The notes under the pieces were generated by a model that was not told where the DNA came from, searched no databases, and saw nothing but the letters and a program-made list of their open reading frames with translations. A stretch of 64,000 nt of DNA. It comes from Denitrobaculum tricleocarpae. GTDB taxonomy: Bacteria > Pseudomonadota > Alphaproteobacteria > Kiloniellales > Kiloniellaceae. Shown piece after piece: positions 52,166 to 60,005 of the stretch. Location of the stretch: the NCBI RefSeq assembly GCF_007004665.1, contig NZ_ML660054.1, forward strand, positions 186,001 through 250,000, read 5' to 3'. The translations under genes were made by a program, and so were the position numbers. The first letter of the stretch is position 1. The number at the start of each line of letters is the position of its first letter.

Positions 52166-52798
52166 ATGCGACTGAGACTTTTCCGCCTCACGGCTCTATT
52201 GCCGATGCTAACCCTCCTGCTGGGTCAGCCTTCCGCTCCGGCGCACGCCACACCCTTTCTTATTTTCGGGGACGAAATCAATGGGTCCGTCCGCAAGGTC
52301 ACGGATCCTGCCGGCACCAACTTCTTCGATCAGGACACCGCGAACATCAGCAACGCGTTCGAGTTTACCGGAACCGATGGCGACTACGAACTTAGGGCTG
52401 ACTTCTTCGCCGCAGATTTCTTTAATGTCTTCGTAGACCGTATACCGCTTTCGCCCAACGCGACGGCACCTAACTACCGCTTCACCTTCAGCGATATCGA
52501 CTTTCAGATGCCCCGGATCATCACCGGCCTGACAAACATCTCGGGAACGCCGGGCATTGGAATTTTCGATGTAGACATCGGCCCGGACTTCGTCGCCTTT
52601 ACCCTCGGCACCACCTTCCTCTCCAACGGCGGTTCCTTCGCACGCTCCATCCGTTTCGACAGCGCCCCCGTCTCCGAGACCTCGACCGCCATTCCCGAAC
52701 CGCGCTCATTGGCGCTTTTTGCGCTGGCACTGACCATCCTGGCTTTCGGCCTGACGCGCGTCAGGCCGGACAATGATCCGGCACAGACTGCGGCCTGA
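52166..52798 (+). CDS. PEP-CTERM-type exported protein
   Basis: The 210-residue protein has a signal peptide (LLPMLTLLLGQPSAPAHA). The C-terminus is a sorting signal: IPEPRSLALFALALTILAFGLTRVRP, a PEP motif, a membrane helix and basic residues, as recognised by exosortase (EpsH). The middle domain is beta-rich (TPFLIFGDEINGSV... FTFSDIDFQMPRIITG) and of unknown function. Exosortase genes must be elsewhere. It is convergent with pyrC. Confidence 0.85.
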   Translation: MRLRLFRLTALLPMLTLLLGQPSAPAHATPFLIFGDEINGSVRKVTDPAGTNFFDQDTANISNAFEFTGTDGDYELRADFFAADFFNVFVDRIPLSPNATAPNYRFTFSDIDFQMPRIITGLTNISGTPGIGIFDVDIGPDFVAFTLGTTFLSNGGSFARSIRFDSAPVSETSTAIPEPRSLALFALALTILAFGLTRVRPDNDPAQTAA

Positions 52799-52804
52799 AG
52801 TAGC

Positions 52805-53866
52805 TCAAGCTGACCCCGGCGAGGCCTTGGCCTGACTGGAGCGGCCTGTAAATCGCCAGGCCAGGGTTTCGCCCGCGTGGAACGGCACGACGCTGACATT
52901 ACCGTCGCCCATCAACTCGGGCAGGTCCTGCGCCTCGCGGCGCAGCGTCACGCTTCCCTCGTTGAGCGGAAGACCGTAGAAGCGCGGACCGAACTCCGAC
53001 GCGAAGGCCTCGAGCCGCTCGAGAGCGCCTTCTTCTTCGAACGTCTGGGCGTAGCTTTCCAGCGCCATCGGCGCGCTGAAGATGCCGGCGCAGCCGCACG
53101 CGCTTTCCTTATCGTGTTTCTGGTGGGGTGCCGAGTCGGTTCCGAGAAAGAACCTGGGCTGGCCCGACGTCGCCGCTTTGCGCAGTGCTTCCTTGTGACG
53201 GCGGCGCTTGGCGACCGGCAGACAATAGGCGTGCGGGCGAATCCCACCCTGGAACATGGCGTTGCGGTCGATGCGCAGATGATGTGCCGTAATTGTCGCC
53301 GCCAGATTCGCTCCCGCTGCCTCGACAAAGCGAACGGAGTCTTCGGTGGTGATATGTTCAAGCACCACCTTGAGGCTGGGGAAGTCCGCCAGGAGCGGCG
53401 TCAGCACCGTCTCGAGGAACACCGCCTCGCGATCGAAGATGTCGATATCGGCGGCAACCACTTCGCCGTGCACCAGAAGCGGCATGCCGATCGCCTGCAT
53501 GCGTTCCAGTACAGGCCAGATCTTGCGCACATTCGTCACGCCGGCTGCGGAGTTGGTTGTCGCCCCGGCCGGATAGAGCTTGCAGGCCGTGAAGACACCA
53601 TCCTGGAAGCCCGTTGCGATCTCAGCCGGATCGATCTCATCGGTCAGGTAAGCGGTCATCAGCGGCGTGAAGCGCCGGCCTTCCGGCAAGGCGCTCAGGA
53701 TGCGCGTTCGATAGGCGTCGGCCGCGGCGGCGGTCGTCACCGGCGGGACCAGGTTCGGCATCACGATGGCGCGCGCAAACTGCCGGGCTGTGTAGTCGGC
53801 GGCGAAAGCGAGCATGTCGTCATCGCGGAGATGGACATGCCAATCGTCCGGCTCCCGCAGAGTCAG
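52805..53866 (-). CDS. pyrC: Dihydroorotase (class II) with a non-canonical start
   Basis: This zinc enzyme closes carbamoyl-aspartate to dihydroorotate in pyrimidine synthesis. The catalytic features are present: [11 protein letters not shown] (carboxylated Lys), [15 protein letters not shown] and GTDSAPH. The essential zinc motif HVHLRD lies upstream of the first in-frame ATG (53815), in [16 protein letters not shown]. No in-frame ATG, GTG or TTG exists between the preceding in-frame stop and this motif; only CTG codons do, for example at 53866 or 53860. I place the start at CTG 53866 (about 353 residues; E. coli PyrC: 348). A sequencing or frameshift error further upstream is also possible. 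Short tandem repeats lie just upstream. Confidence 0.85.
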   Translation of the reverse strand: MTLREPDDWHVHLRDDDMLAFAADYTARQFARAIVMPNLVPPVTTAAAADAYRTRILSALPEGRRFTPLMTAYLTDEIDPAEIATGFQDGVFTACKLYPAGATTNSAAGVTNVRKIWPVLERMQAIGMPLLVHGEVVAADIDIFDREAVFLETVLTPLLADFPSLKVVLEHITTEDSVRFVEAAGANLAATITAHHLRIDRNAMFQGGIRPHAYCLPVAKRRRHKEALRKAATSGQPRFFLGTDSAPHQKHDKESACGCAGIFSAPMALESYAQTFEEEGALERLEAFASEFGPRFYGLPLNEGSVTLRREAQDLPELMGDGNVSVVPFHAGETLAWRFTGRSSQAKASPGSA

Positions 53867-53887
53867 ACTGTCACTAGTCAGACTGTC
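53861..53887. repeat. 12-bp direct repeat at the pyrC 5' end
   Basis: agtcagactgtc occurs at 53861-53872 and 53876-53887, separated by act. Similar short direct repeats (gcgccag, ttggtgtcttg / ttagtgtcctg) follow up to about 53945. They overlap or abut the uncertain start of pyrC. Confidence 0.8.
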
Positions 53888-54205
53888 GTTGGTGTCTTGC
53901 GCCAGAGTATCCTGCGCCAGCTCTTGGCCGTTAGTGTCCTGGGATATGACGTCGTCTCCTCAAACGCGAAACCATGCGCCTCATCATTGCCTTATGCCCG
54001 ATGCGGCCCGTCTCATCAGGCCCCTAATTTGACGAAACACCGCGTTTATTCAAGCTATAAACGAAGTTCGGAGTCAGCCCGCCAAGCCGTTGTTCGTCAG
54101 GCCTCCCGTCCCGCAGGTCCGAGTCGATCCAGGAAGGGGTTTTCGGCGCCTCGACGATCGGCTCCTGCGGACCTCTTGCAAGGTCCGGCTTCTATCCAAA
54201 CATGC

Positions 54206-54400
54206 CGTTGCCGCCCGCAGGAGCCTGCCGCTGAGACTACGGAGGCGCGCCGCCGGATCTACGCGAATCTGTCTCGCCAACACGCCTGTCTCGACGACGT
54301 GCCGGAAACCGATCGGGATGCTCGAAGAATCGTTGCTGGCGACTGGAACGGCGGCCCAGGCCGGGATTTGTTCAAGCGGAGTTATCTCCGCCAAACGTGA
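54206..54400 (+). pseudogene. Partial, decayed copy of an endonuclease/exonuclease/phosphatase gene
   Basis: The plus-strand frame ending at 54400 reads PQEPAAETTEARRRI then DVPETDRDARRIVAGDW and NGGPGRDLFKRSYL. It is similar at the protein and DNA level to residues about 184-247 of the intact gene at 58484-59491 (EARRRI, DRDARIIVTGDW, NDGPGRDLFERSYL). The motif GDWN is kept, but both ends of the gene are lost. It is not a functional gene, but a truncated paralogue fragment 4 kb from the intact gene. Confidence 0.85.
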
Positions 54401-54406
54401 CCGCGG

Positions 54407-55441
54407 TTACAAATAGGTCCCCGCCAGCGTAAAGACTTCGCCGCCGAGGCCGAGCTTGAAGCGGGCGATGCCGGGCTGGCTTTCGGTGTTCACGCCGCCC
54501 AGGTCGAGCCAGTCGATCCCGCCCGCCTTCAGAGTCTCGATGCCGCGCCAGAGCAGCAGGTTGTGGGCCTGGCCGACGCGCCCGTCGTCACTGGTCCAGG
54601 AGGCAAGGTAGGTGGCGGCTCTGCCGTGGCGCACCAGGATGACGCCGGCGACCTGGTCTCCGCCCAGCCGTGCCGTGAGGGCGACCACGGCCTTGCGGTC
54701 GTGGCCTGCCAGGGCGGCGATGAAATCGCCGCTGGGGCCGACGAAGCGCTTCTTGCGGCGGAAGCGATCATAGAGCTGCAGACTTTGGTTCAGGCGGCGC
54801 GGGTTGGTCGTCACCCCCACGTCAAAGCTGGCCTTTTCCGCCTGCCGCAGGGCGTTGCGCCACTTGCCGTGCAAGCCGGCGCGCAAGGCCTCCAGGGGCG
54901 ACCGCAGGTCGAGCCAGATCGAACTGTAGCCGGTCACGACCGGGCGCAGGCTCTGGGCCCGCAGCATGGCGGCGCTCTGCGGCGTATCAGGCAGTTCCGG
55001 CAGCCAGAACAGGAAGTCGCCGAAGCGGCGGCGGCGGAACTGCCGGGCGATGGTTTCGCAGACCGCTGGTGCGCGCGGATCTTCGCGTGGGTCGTCCGGT
55101 GGGTCAATCAGCCAGATGGGGCCGCGCAGCACCCGCGCAATGCGGAGGCCAAGGCGGTCCCGACAGAAGGCCTGGACCAGGGCCAGCGGTTCGCCGCCCT
55201 GGCCGACGATCAGACCGCGCTCGGCCCGCAGGCCCTGCTCGCTTTCGATCGCCGCGCCGTAAGCCCAGGCCTGTTCCAGGCTGCTCTGCCCGGCCTGGCG
55301 TGTCAGGGCGTCCCAGGTCTCACGGGGACAGGGCTGCCAGGCAATATCGGCGCCGACTTCGGGTTCAGGTTCAGGTTCGGGTTTTGGTTTTGGGGCGATG
55401 ACCATGGCCGTCATCATCCCGGTTTTCACCGGGCCCGGCAA
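54407..55441 (-). CDS. FemAB-like GNAT acyltransferase
   Basis: The 344-residue protein has an N-terminal Lys-Pro-Glu-Pro repeat (PKPKPEPEPEPEVGAD). The rest resembles the FemAB/BioF2-like peptidoglycan bridge-forming transferase group: VQAFCRDRLGLRIARVLRGPIWL, LHGKWRNALRQAEKASFDV, and GVILVRHGRAATYLASWTSDDGR, LLLWRGIETLKAGGIDWLDLGGVN. It may transfer an aminoacyl group to a cell-wall or lipid acceptor. The start at 55441 or one of the ATG codons 9-13 downstream is uncertain. Confidence 0.78.
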   Translation of the reverse strand: MPGPVKTGMMTAMVIAPKPKPEPEPEPEVGADIAWQPCPRETWDALTRQAGQSSLEQAWAYGAAIESEQGLRAERGLIVGQGGEPLALVQAFCRDRLGLRIARVLRGPIWLIDPPDDPREDPRAPAVCETIARQFRRRRFGDFLFWLPELPDTPQSAAMLRAQSLRPVVTGYSSIWLDLRSPLEALRAGLHGKWRNALRQAEKASFDVGVTTNPRRLNQSLQLYDRFRRKKRFVGPSGDFIAALAGHDRKAVVALTARLGGDQVAGVILVRHGRAATYLASWTSDDGRVGQAHNLLLWRGIETLKAGGIDWLDLGGVNTESQPGIARFKLGLGGEVFTLAGTYL

Positions 55442-55457
55442 TCATTAGTCTGTGGCT

Positions 55458-55676
55458 ATGACCCAGTCGGCCGACAGCCCTTCATCGGAGAAGTTAGCGG
55501 AGATCCGGGGGCACCGGATTCCCAAGCGCCGCTTCACGCGCTGGGCGCTCTACTACTTCATGCTCTACATCGTGCTGCCGGTGCTGAGCGTCAGCCTGCT
55601 GGCCGACGCGCTTTTGTATTTTCTTTTCACCCGCTTCACCGGCCACTGCTACGCGCTTTTCTGTCTGTTTAACTGA
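55458..55676 (+). CDS. Small membrane protein
   Basis: The 72-residue protein has a basic N-terminal part (HRIPKRRFTRWALYYF) and a strong membrane helix (LYIVLPVLSVSLLADALLYFLF) with a Cys-containing end. No family is recognised. An in-frame GTG two codons upstream (55452) is also possible. It is divergent from the FemAB-like gene (gap 16 bases). Confidence 0.6.
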   Translation: MTQSADSPSSEKLAEIRGHRIPKRRFTRWALYYFMLYIVLPVLSVSLLADALLYFLFTRFTGHCYALFCLFN

Positions 55677-55686
55677 CGCGTCATGT

Positions 55687-55786
55687 GAGCGTGTTTTGCT
55701 CAATAGAATTCAAATATGCTGCCTTTTGGATTTGCCTTAAACGCGCATTTGAATGCCTGATGATTCCGATTGAACAAAACACGCTC
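55687..55786. repeat. 100-bp inverted-repeat element after the small membrane gene
   Basis: gagcgtgttttgctcaat (55687-55704) is the reverse complement of attgaacaaaacacgctc (55769-55786) in 17 of 18 positions. The inside also pairs partly (attcaaatatgc / gcgcatttgaat). It looks like a MITE or REP-like palindrome. It starts 10 bases after the small membrane protein gene. Confidence 0.7.
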
Positions 55787-56144
55787 GAGACCGGGCTGGA
55801 ACCGATCCGACACAGGCCGAAAACGCTCTTTGGGTGCCGAGGATAATCGCGGCGTAGCTTGCAGTACTGAGGACAGCCATTCGCGAGCGGCTTCAACATT
55901 CGTGCTCTCAGCGTCACCTCTGCGCAGCATAGAGGGTGTAGAATCTTGTCGGCGCAGACAATGCATGGCGGCAGGTTTTCCCTCTGCTCGGGAAGCGAAC
56001 TTGTCGCAAGTCGCCCCGCTGACCTATGCTTTGAGGCGGGGCACCATACCGCTGGCTTGGAGCCATGCCAAATCCCAATCTGGTGCCGGACCGGCAAAAG
56101 GCTGACGCAAGCCGCCGAAGACCGACCTATAGGAGATTAAGGTC
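55787..56144. other. Non-coding stretch
   Basis: About 358 bases without a supported gene; open frames (for example minus from 56097) lack family features. The last 40 bases carry the ribosome-binding site AGGAGATTAAGGTC of the gene at 56145. Confidence 0.4.
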
Positions 56145-56603
56145 ATGAAGGTCCAAACGATTTCTGATCTCATTGACTGGACTCGGATGATGCACCATCA
56201 GCTCGCCGAGAGTCTGGCCGACGGTTCGACGCAACATGAGCAGGAAATGACAAAGTTGCTGTTGGCTTACCTCGCTGACCACGAGACTGCTTTGGAAAGA
56301 ATTATCGAGGGCTTCGAGCAGCAAGCCGATTCCAAAGCGCTCAAAACCTGGGTGTACGATTATCTGGGGCGCGAGCCGGTCGATATCCACCGCAGCTGCG
56401 ACGCGCCCTTTGCGGAAATGAACTTCGATGAGATCTGCGGGCGAGTGTTCAACGTGCACAACCAGGTGATCGATCTCTATCGGGATTTGCTGGCTCGCGC
56501 CGATATTCTCGAAGCCCAAGAACTCCTGAAGGAGCTCCTGGCTACAGAGGAGCACGAGACGATGCGTCTCGCGCAACAGACAAACCGAATGCGGGATATG
56601 TGA
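56145..56603 (+). CDS. Helical-bundle protein of unknown function
   Basis: The 152-residue protein is nearly all helical: DLIDWTRMMHHQLAESLADG, EQEMTKLLLAYLADHETALERIIEGFEQQAD, KTWVYDYLGREPVDIHRSCDAPF, EICGRVFNVHNQVIDLYRDLL and ELLATEEHETMRLAQQTNRM. The repeated His/Glu positions on helices (HH, DHE, HNQ, EEHE) resemble ferritin-like or hemerythrin-like four-helix bundles, but no family is firmly assigned. Homologues in gammaproteobacteria are sometimes labelled ATPase without basis. A strong AGGAGATTAAGGTC precedes the ATG. Confidence 0.65.
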   Translation: MKVQTISDLIDWTRMMHHQLAESLADGSTQHEQEMTKLLLAYLADHETALERIIEGFEQQADSKALKTWVYDYLGREPVDIHRSCDAPFAEMNFDEICGRVFNVHNQVIDLYRDLLARADILEAQELLKELLATEEHETMRLAQQTNRMRDM

Positions 56604-56622
56604 AGGCTTGGCATTCAGCCAG

Positions 56623-56680
56623 AGCAGATCCGGTTTAGATGGAATCGCCTTCGGCGATCCGTCGTACCGGTGAATCTGCT
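56623..56680. repeat. 58-bp imperfect palindrome after the helical-bundle gene
   Basis: AGCAGAT ... CCGGT (56623-56634) pairs with ACCGG ... ATCTGCT (56666-56680), and the centre forms ATCGCC/GGCGAT with a TTC loop. It starts 20 bases after the stop. It can act as a transcript terminator or REP-like element; there is no T tract. Confidence 0.6.
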
Positions 56681-56818
56681 CGTACTATATGACGCGCTCT
56701 AGTCTATCTGCCCGCGACGCAGTGAGATCGATCTGCCCCCCGCCACATGCCCGGGCAATCACTGCTCAGGCAATCAGGGTCACGGCTGCTTGTTGGATGC
56801 GGCAAAACTCTAAGCTCG

Positions 56819-57295
56819 TCACATGGCGGCGAGACCTGCCTTGGCGCACTCCTCGTCCTGCCCGCCCTGAACGCCGCTGACGCCGACACCGCCGATGACT
56901 TTGCCATCTTTCATAATCGGCATGCCGCCGGGCGAAGCAGCAATGCCGGGAAAAGTCACCAATGCGGTCCGGCCCCCGGCGATCGCCTCCGCGAAAGCAC
57001 GGGTCGGGCGGCGGTAGGTCGCCGCCGCGCTCGCTTTGATCTGGGCGATCTCAACACTGGCTGTTTGCGTATTGTCCATGCGTTCGAAATAGACAAGAAA
57101 GCCGTGATTATCGACGACGGCAACGGCGACGTTCCAGCTATTCGCGCGACAGGCTTCTATCGTGGCCGCGGCGATGCGCTTGGCGGTGGCACCATCCACC
57201 GGGGCGCCATAGTCCGGCCGCTGCTGCGCCGCCGCCGGCGTCGAGAAAACGGCCAAAGCGAACAGACCGAGGATGGAAACTGCAAATCTCCGCAC
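56819..57295 (-). CDS. Exported GlcG/HbpS-family protein
   Basis: The 158-residue protein has a signal peptide (RRFAVSILGLFALAVFSTPAAAQ). The mature part matches the GlcG/HbpS (haem-binding-like) family: AAATIEACRANSWNVAVAVVDNHGFLVYFERMDN, SAAATYRRPTRAFAEA, and GGMPIMKDGKVIGGVGVSG. Such proteins bind haem or cobalamin and related cofactors; ligand here unknown. It is a single minus-strand gene. Confidence 0.9.
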   Translation of the reverse strand: MRRFAVSILGLFALAVFSTPAAAQQRPDYGAPVDGATAKRIAAATIEACRANSWNVAVAVVDNHGFLVYFERMDNTQTASVEIAQIKASAAATYRRPTRAFAEAIAGGRTALVTFPGIAASPGGMPIMKDGKVIGGVGVSGVQGGQDEECAKAGLAAM

Positions 57296-57301
57296 TGATA
57301 T

Positions 57302-57758
57302 AGTCCTCCCTGCAAATTGTTATTCAAGACTTGCAGGCTTTTGCCGTCCCGGCAAGTCATGGGGGTAAGGTTTAATGGGATGGTCCTTCCTTGCGTTGCT
57401 GATGTGGGCACATCAAGCATCGCAAAGCAAAACCGCGGTTGGGAGGGCTATCCCATTGGACCTGACACCGGCTACATACGCTACGCTTGGGTTGAGCTAC
57501 CCCGATTACATACGCTTGACCAAGATAGTCCGATCGGCGCCAGTAGGTCATGTGCGGACAATCCGGAAACCAATTCCAGCGCGCGCAAATTTTCCATCTA
57601 GTTTTACCATAAATTGTGATACACTACTTTTTATATCGTAAAAAATGCATTTTACATCCGTCGCGCAGCGCGCTTTTTTCGACACCGACCAAACATTCTG
57701 TTTTTGGGAGCCTCCGGTGCGCCGACGCGGTTCAAAAACCTTACCAAGGAGAATGGTC
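57302..57758. other. Non-coding stretch with a long hairpin
   Basis: About 457 bases between two exported-protein genes hold no convincing gene. At 57374-57457 there is an 84-nt imperfect hairpin, described separately. The AT-rich end (57590-57650) may be the promoter of the gene at 57759. Confidence 0.5.
57374..57457. repeat. 84-nt long imperfect hairpin
   Basis: aatgggatggtccttcc (57374-57390) pairs with gggagggctatcccatt (57441-57457) in 14 of 17 positions, and all three mismatches are G-U wobbles. Inside, ttgcgttgct (57391-57400) pairs with aagcatcgcaa (57415-57425) with one bulge, and gatgtg with cacatc across a two-base gap. A self-palindrome aaccgcggtt (57431-57440) is bulged out. It could be a structured RNA or a MITE-like repeat. 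Confidence 0.7.
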
Positions 57759-58385
57759 ATGCGCTTTGAAAGCTTTTCGAGGACAGTCTCGCTCGCATCC
57801 TTATTTTTCTTGATGCCCTTCGCCGCCGCCGCAGACGAGGGTCACCCCTTTAAAATGCCCGCTATCGGACAGTCCTTCAGCTATCAGCAAACAGAAACCG
57901 GGAAACCCGATTTGGCCTGGACCGAGACCGTTAAGGGCGTCGGTCAGCACAATGGTCACGAGGTATATTTTCTGGAGGGTAGGCCCGGCGCTCAATACAC
58001 CACGGCTCGACGGGTCGCCGATGGAAATTATGTCGGTTGGATAAACGAAAAAGGCCAACCCACGTTCTCGGGAAGCCCTTATGTCGGTCAATACAAATGG
58101 CCCATGAAGATCGGCGAAAGCTGGAACACAAGATATACTTGGAAGAACCACGGCAAAGGCAAAAACTACGCAATCAAAGAGTCATGGGAAGTTGTTGCCT
58201 TCGAAGATCTGACCACGCCAGCGGGAACCTTTCCTGTCTACAAACTGGAGACGGAATCCAAATCCCGCACGAAGACGACCTGGTTTAGCCCGGCACTTGG
58301 CGTTGAGATCAAAGCCGTGCAAATCAGAAAGAACGGCGATACCCGAACAACGACTCTCACCAAAATTTCTGACGGGTCATCTTAA
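57759..58385 (+). CDS. Exported protein of unknown function
   Basis: The 208-residue protein has a signal peptide (RTVSLASLFFLMPFAAAAD). The mature domain is beta-rich with conserved Trp/Gly residues: MPAIGQSFSYQQTETGKPDLAWTETVKGVG, WPMKIGESWNTRYTW, ESWEVVAFEDLTTPAGTFPVYKLETES and TTWFSPALGVEIKAVQI. The pattern (YxW, TPAGTFPVYKLE) resembles DUF3108-like beta-barrels, with low confidence. The start at 57759 follows AAGGAGAATGGTC. Confidence 0.65.
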   Translation: MRFESFSRTVSLASLFFLMPFAAAADEGHPFKMPAIGQSFSYQQTETGKPDLAWTETVKGVGQHNGHEVYFLEGRPGAQYTTARRVADGNYVGWINEKGQPTFSGSPYVGQYKWPMKIGESWNTRYTWKNHGKGKNYAIKESWEVVAFEDLTTPAGTFPVYKLETESKSRTKTTWFSPALGVEIKAVQIRKNGDTRTTTLTKISDGSS

Positions 58386-58483
58386 GCACTTCTTTCAGAC
58401 GGTCCGGTCGCCCGTCCGCATCTCACCTCTGATGCAAAGCCGGACAAACGGCCGCAAATGCGTCTAAACCCGGAGAGACTTCG

Positions 58484-59491
58484 ATGAAGATCATGAACTG
58501 GAACATCGAGTGGATGAACAAGTGGTTTTCCGGCAACAATACCCCCCGATGGGGATCGAGCAGTCTGTCTGAAAGTCAGGCAATGACATGCGCAGCCAAG
58601 GCCGCAGCGGTAATCAACGACGTTGGCCCAGATCTTCTTTGTCTTCAGGAAGGTCCGAGCGCAATTGCGGAAATGGAGTTGTTCCTGGGGGAGTTCTTTA
58701 CCGATACAAGTGGTCCGGTCTTTGAAGCAATTATTGGAAGCGATGGTCGTGCTCAAAAGCTGTATGTCTTGCGTCGCCGAGACGGCGCGTTCACTGCAAT
58801 GGAACGCGTCATAGATGCGCCCACACAGGCTTTAGCTGATCAATGGGACGCCGACGTGAACGGGGATATGCTTCTGGAAGGTTATGATTTTACGCGACTC
58901 CCGCTTGTTGTCGACGTCGACCCGGCTGGAACCGCGCCAATCCGGGTGGTCGTTCTGCACACAAAATCGAAATATGTCCACCAAGGCGAAAGCAAATGGA
59001 ACAATCCAAGCCGCCGACAGGAGTTTGTCGTTGAGGCTTTAGAGGCGCGCCGCCGGATCTCTGCGGAAGGGTTTCGCTTGCGCGCTTATCTCGACGACCT
59101 GCTGCAAGTCGATCGAGACGCCCGGATCATCGTCACTGGTGATTGGAACGACGGCCCCGGCCGGGATTTGTTCGAGCGCAGTTATTTAACCCATAACGTC
59201 GCCGATATTGTTCTTGGATCAACCTTTACCCCTGATTTGATTTTTCACCATCCGCTCCTGAGACATGTACAGGCACCTGCGCTGTTTACGGCGCGTTTCG
59301 ATGACTTCGTGGACGAAATCGACGACCGTCCTCTATTGCTCGATCATTTCGCTGTTTCACCGGCGCTCGCGCCCGTCGTTCAAAACGCGGATATCTGTCA
59401 TGACGCATATGAGGCTCAGATCACAGGCAACGGCACCGCCCGTCAGGATCGACCGAGCGATCATCGTCCCATCATCGTTGAACTCGCCTAG
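58484..59491 (+). CDS. Endonuclease/exonuclease/phosphatase-family protein
   Basis: The 335-residue protein has the EEP fold motifs in order: MKIMNWNIEWMN, DLLCLQEG (catalytic Glu), RIIVTGDWNDGPG (in full DARIIVTGDWNDGP) and the C-terminal SDHRPIIVEL (catalytic Asp-His). It is full length; the substrate (nucleic acid or phosphoester) is not known. There is no signal peptide. A degenerate copy of its central part is at 54206-54400. GC content is a little lower than the window average. It starts after AGAGACTTCG with ATG at 58484. Confidence 0.85.
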   Translation: MKIMNWNIEWMNKWFSGNNTPRWGSSSLSESQAMTCAAKAAAVINDVGPDLLCLQEGPSAIAEMELFLGEFFTDTSGPVFEAIIGSDGRAQKLYVLRRRDGAFTAMERVIDAPTQALADQWDADVNGDMLLEGYDFTRLPLVVDVDPAGTAPIRVVVLHTKSKYVHQGESKWNNPSRRQEFVVEALEARRRISAEGFRLRAYLDDLLQVDRDARIIVTGDWNDGPGRDLFERSYLTHNVADIVLGSTFTPDLIFHHPLLRHVQAPALFTARFDDFVDEIDDRPLLLDHFAVSPALAPVVQNADICHDAYEAQITGNGTARQDRPSDHRPIIVELA

Positions 59492-59576
59492 CCGCTGACC
59501 TAACAATGACTATCTACTCTGCATCCCGAGAGCGCGCAAATTACCACTGCACTCCATAGCAGGGGAACCAGGGTCA

Positions 59577-59720
59577 GATGGTCTTTTGAATAAACGGGGT
59601 CTTGTGTGGACGGCCCGATTCCAGTTGCGCGGGCGTTTTGGTCGCTACGAAGCGCATGGTCTGGCGCTGCACGGTCTCGGCGATCGCCTCCGCATGATCG
59701 ATAAATAGCCGATGACCGGC
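59577..59720 (-). pseudogene. Fragment of an IS110-type transposase
   Basis: On the minus strand (reading from 59720 down) a frame gives HRLFIDHAEAIAETVQR then QTMRFVATKTPAQLESG and PHKTPFIQKTI before a stop. DHAEAIAETVQRQTMRFVATKT resembles the conserved DAEAICEAVQRPTMRFVxxKT segment of IS110 transposases. Only about 40 codons are recognisable; no ends or target duplications are visible. It is a remnant. Confidence 0.6.
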
Positions 59721-60005
59721 ACCCGCTCGGCATTTGAGGCTGAACGAACGATTGAGATGTGCGGCGATGCTGGACGAAGCGGCAACTGAAAGCTTCGGTC
59801 AATTCATTGAAACAAACTGTCTCGCAAATAGGGACCACCTCTTGCGCCTATTTCTGATTGAAAGTTTTTTAACGGTTATGCACTAACTTTCATAAGAGGA
59901 AGGTCCGTTGACATCTGCCATATCTATAATAATTAACATTTAAAAATCAATTATTTACAATAATTATGAAAATATTATAGTGAACCATAAAGGTTTAAAA
60001 TAAAC
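59721..60005. other. AT-rich intergenic stretch before the unknown membrane protein
   Basis: The last 120 bases (59890-60003) are very AT-rich (aattaacatttaaaaatcaattatttacaataattatg), consistent with a promoter of the low-GC gene at 60006. No other gene seen. Confidence 0.4.

Noticed and set aside
52877-54205. Plus-strand open frame opposite pyrC
   Set aside because: Antisense shadow of pyrC; only its last part (54206-54400) shows real similarity, to the endonuclease/phosphatase family.
55681-56097. Minus-strand open frame of 138 codons
   Set aside because: It runs through the palindromic repeat, is Cys/Arg/Pro-rich without domain, and has no start signal.
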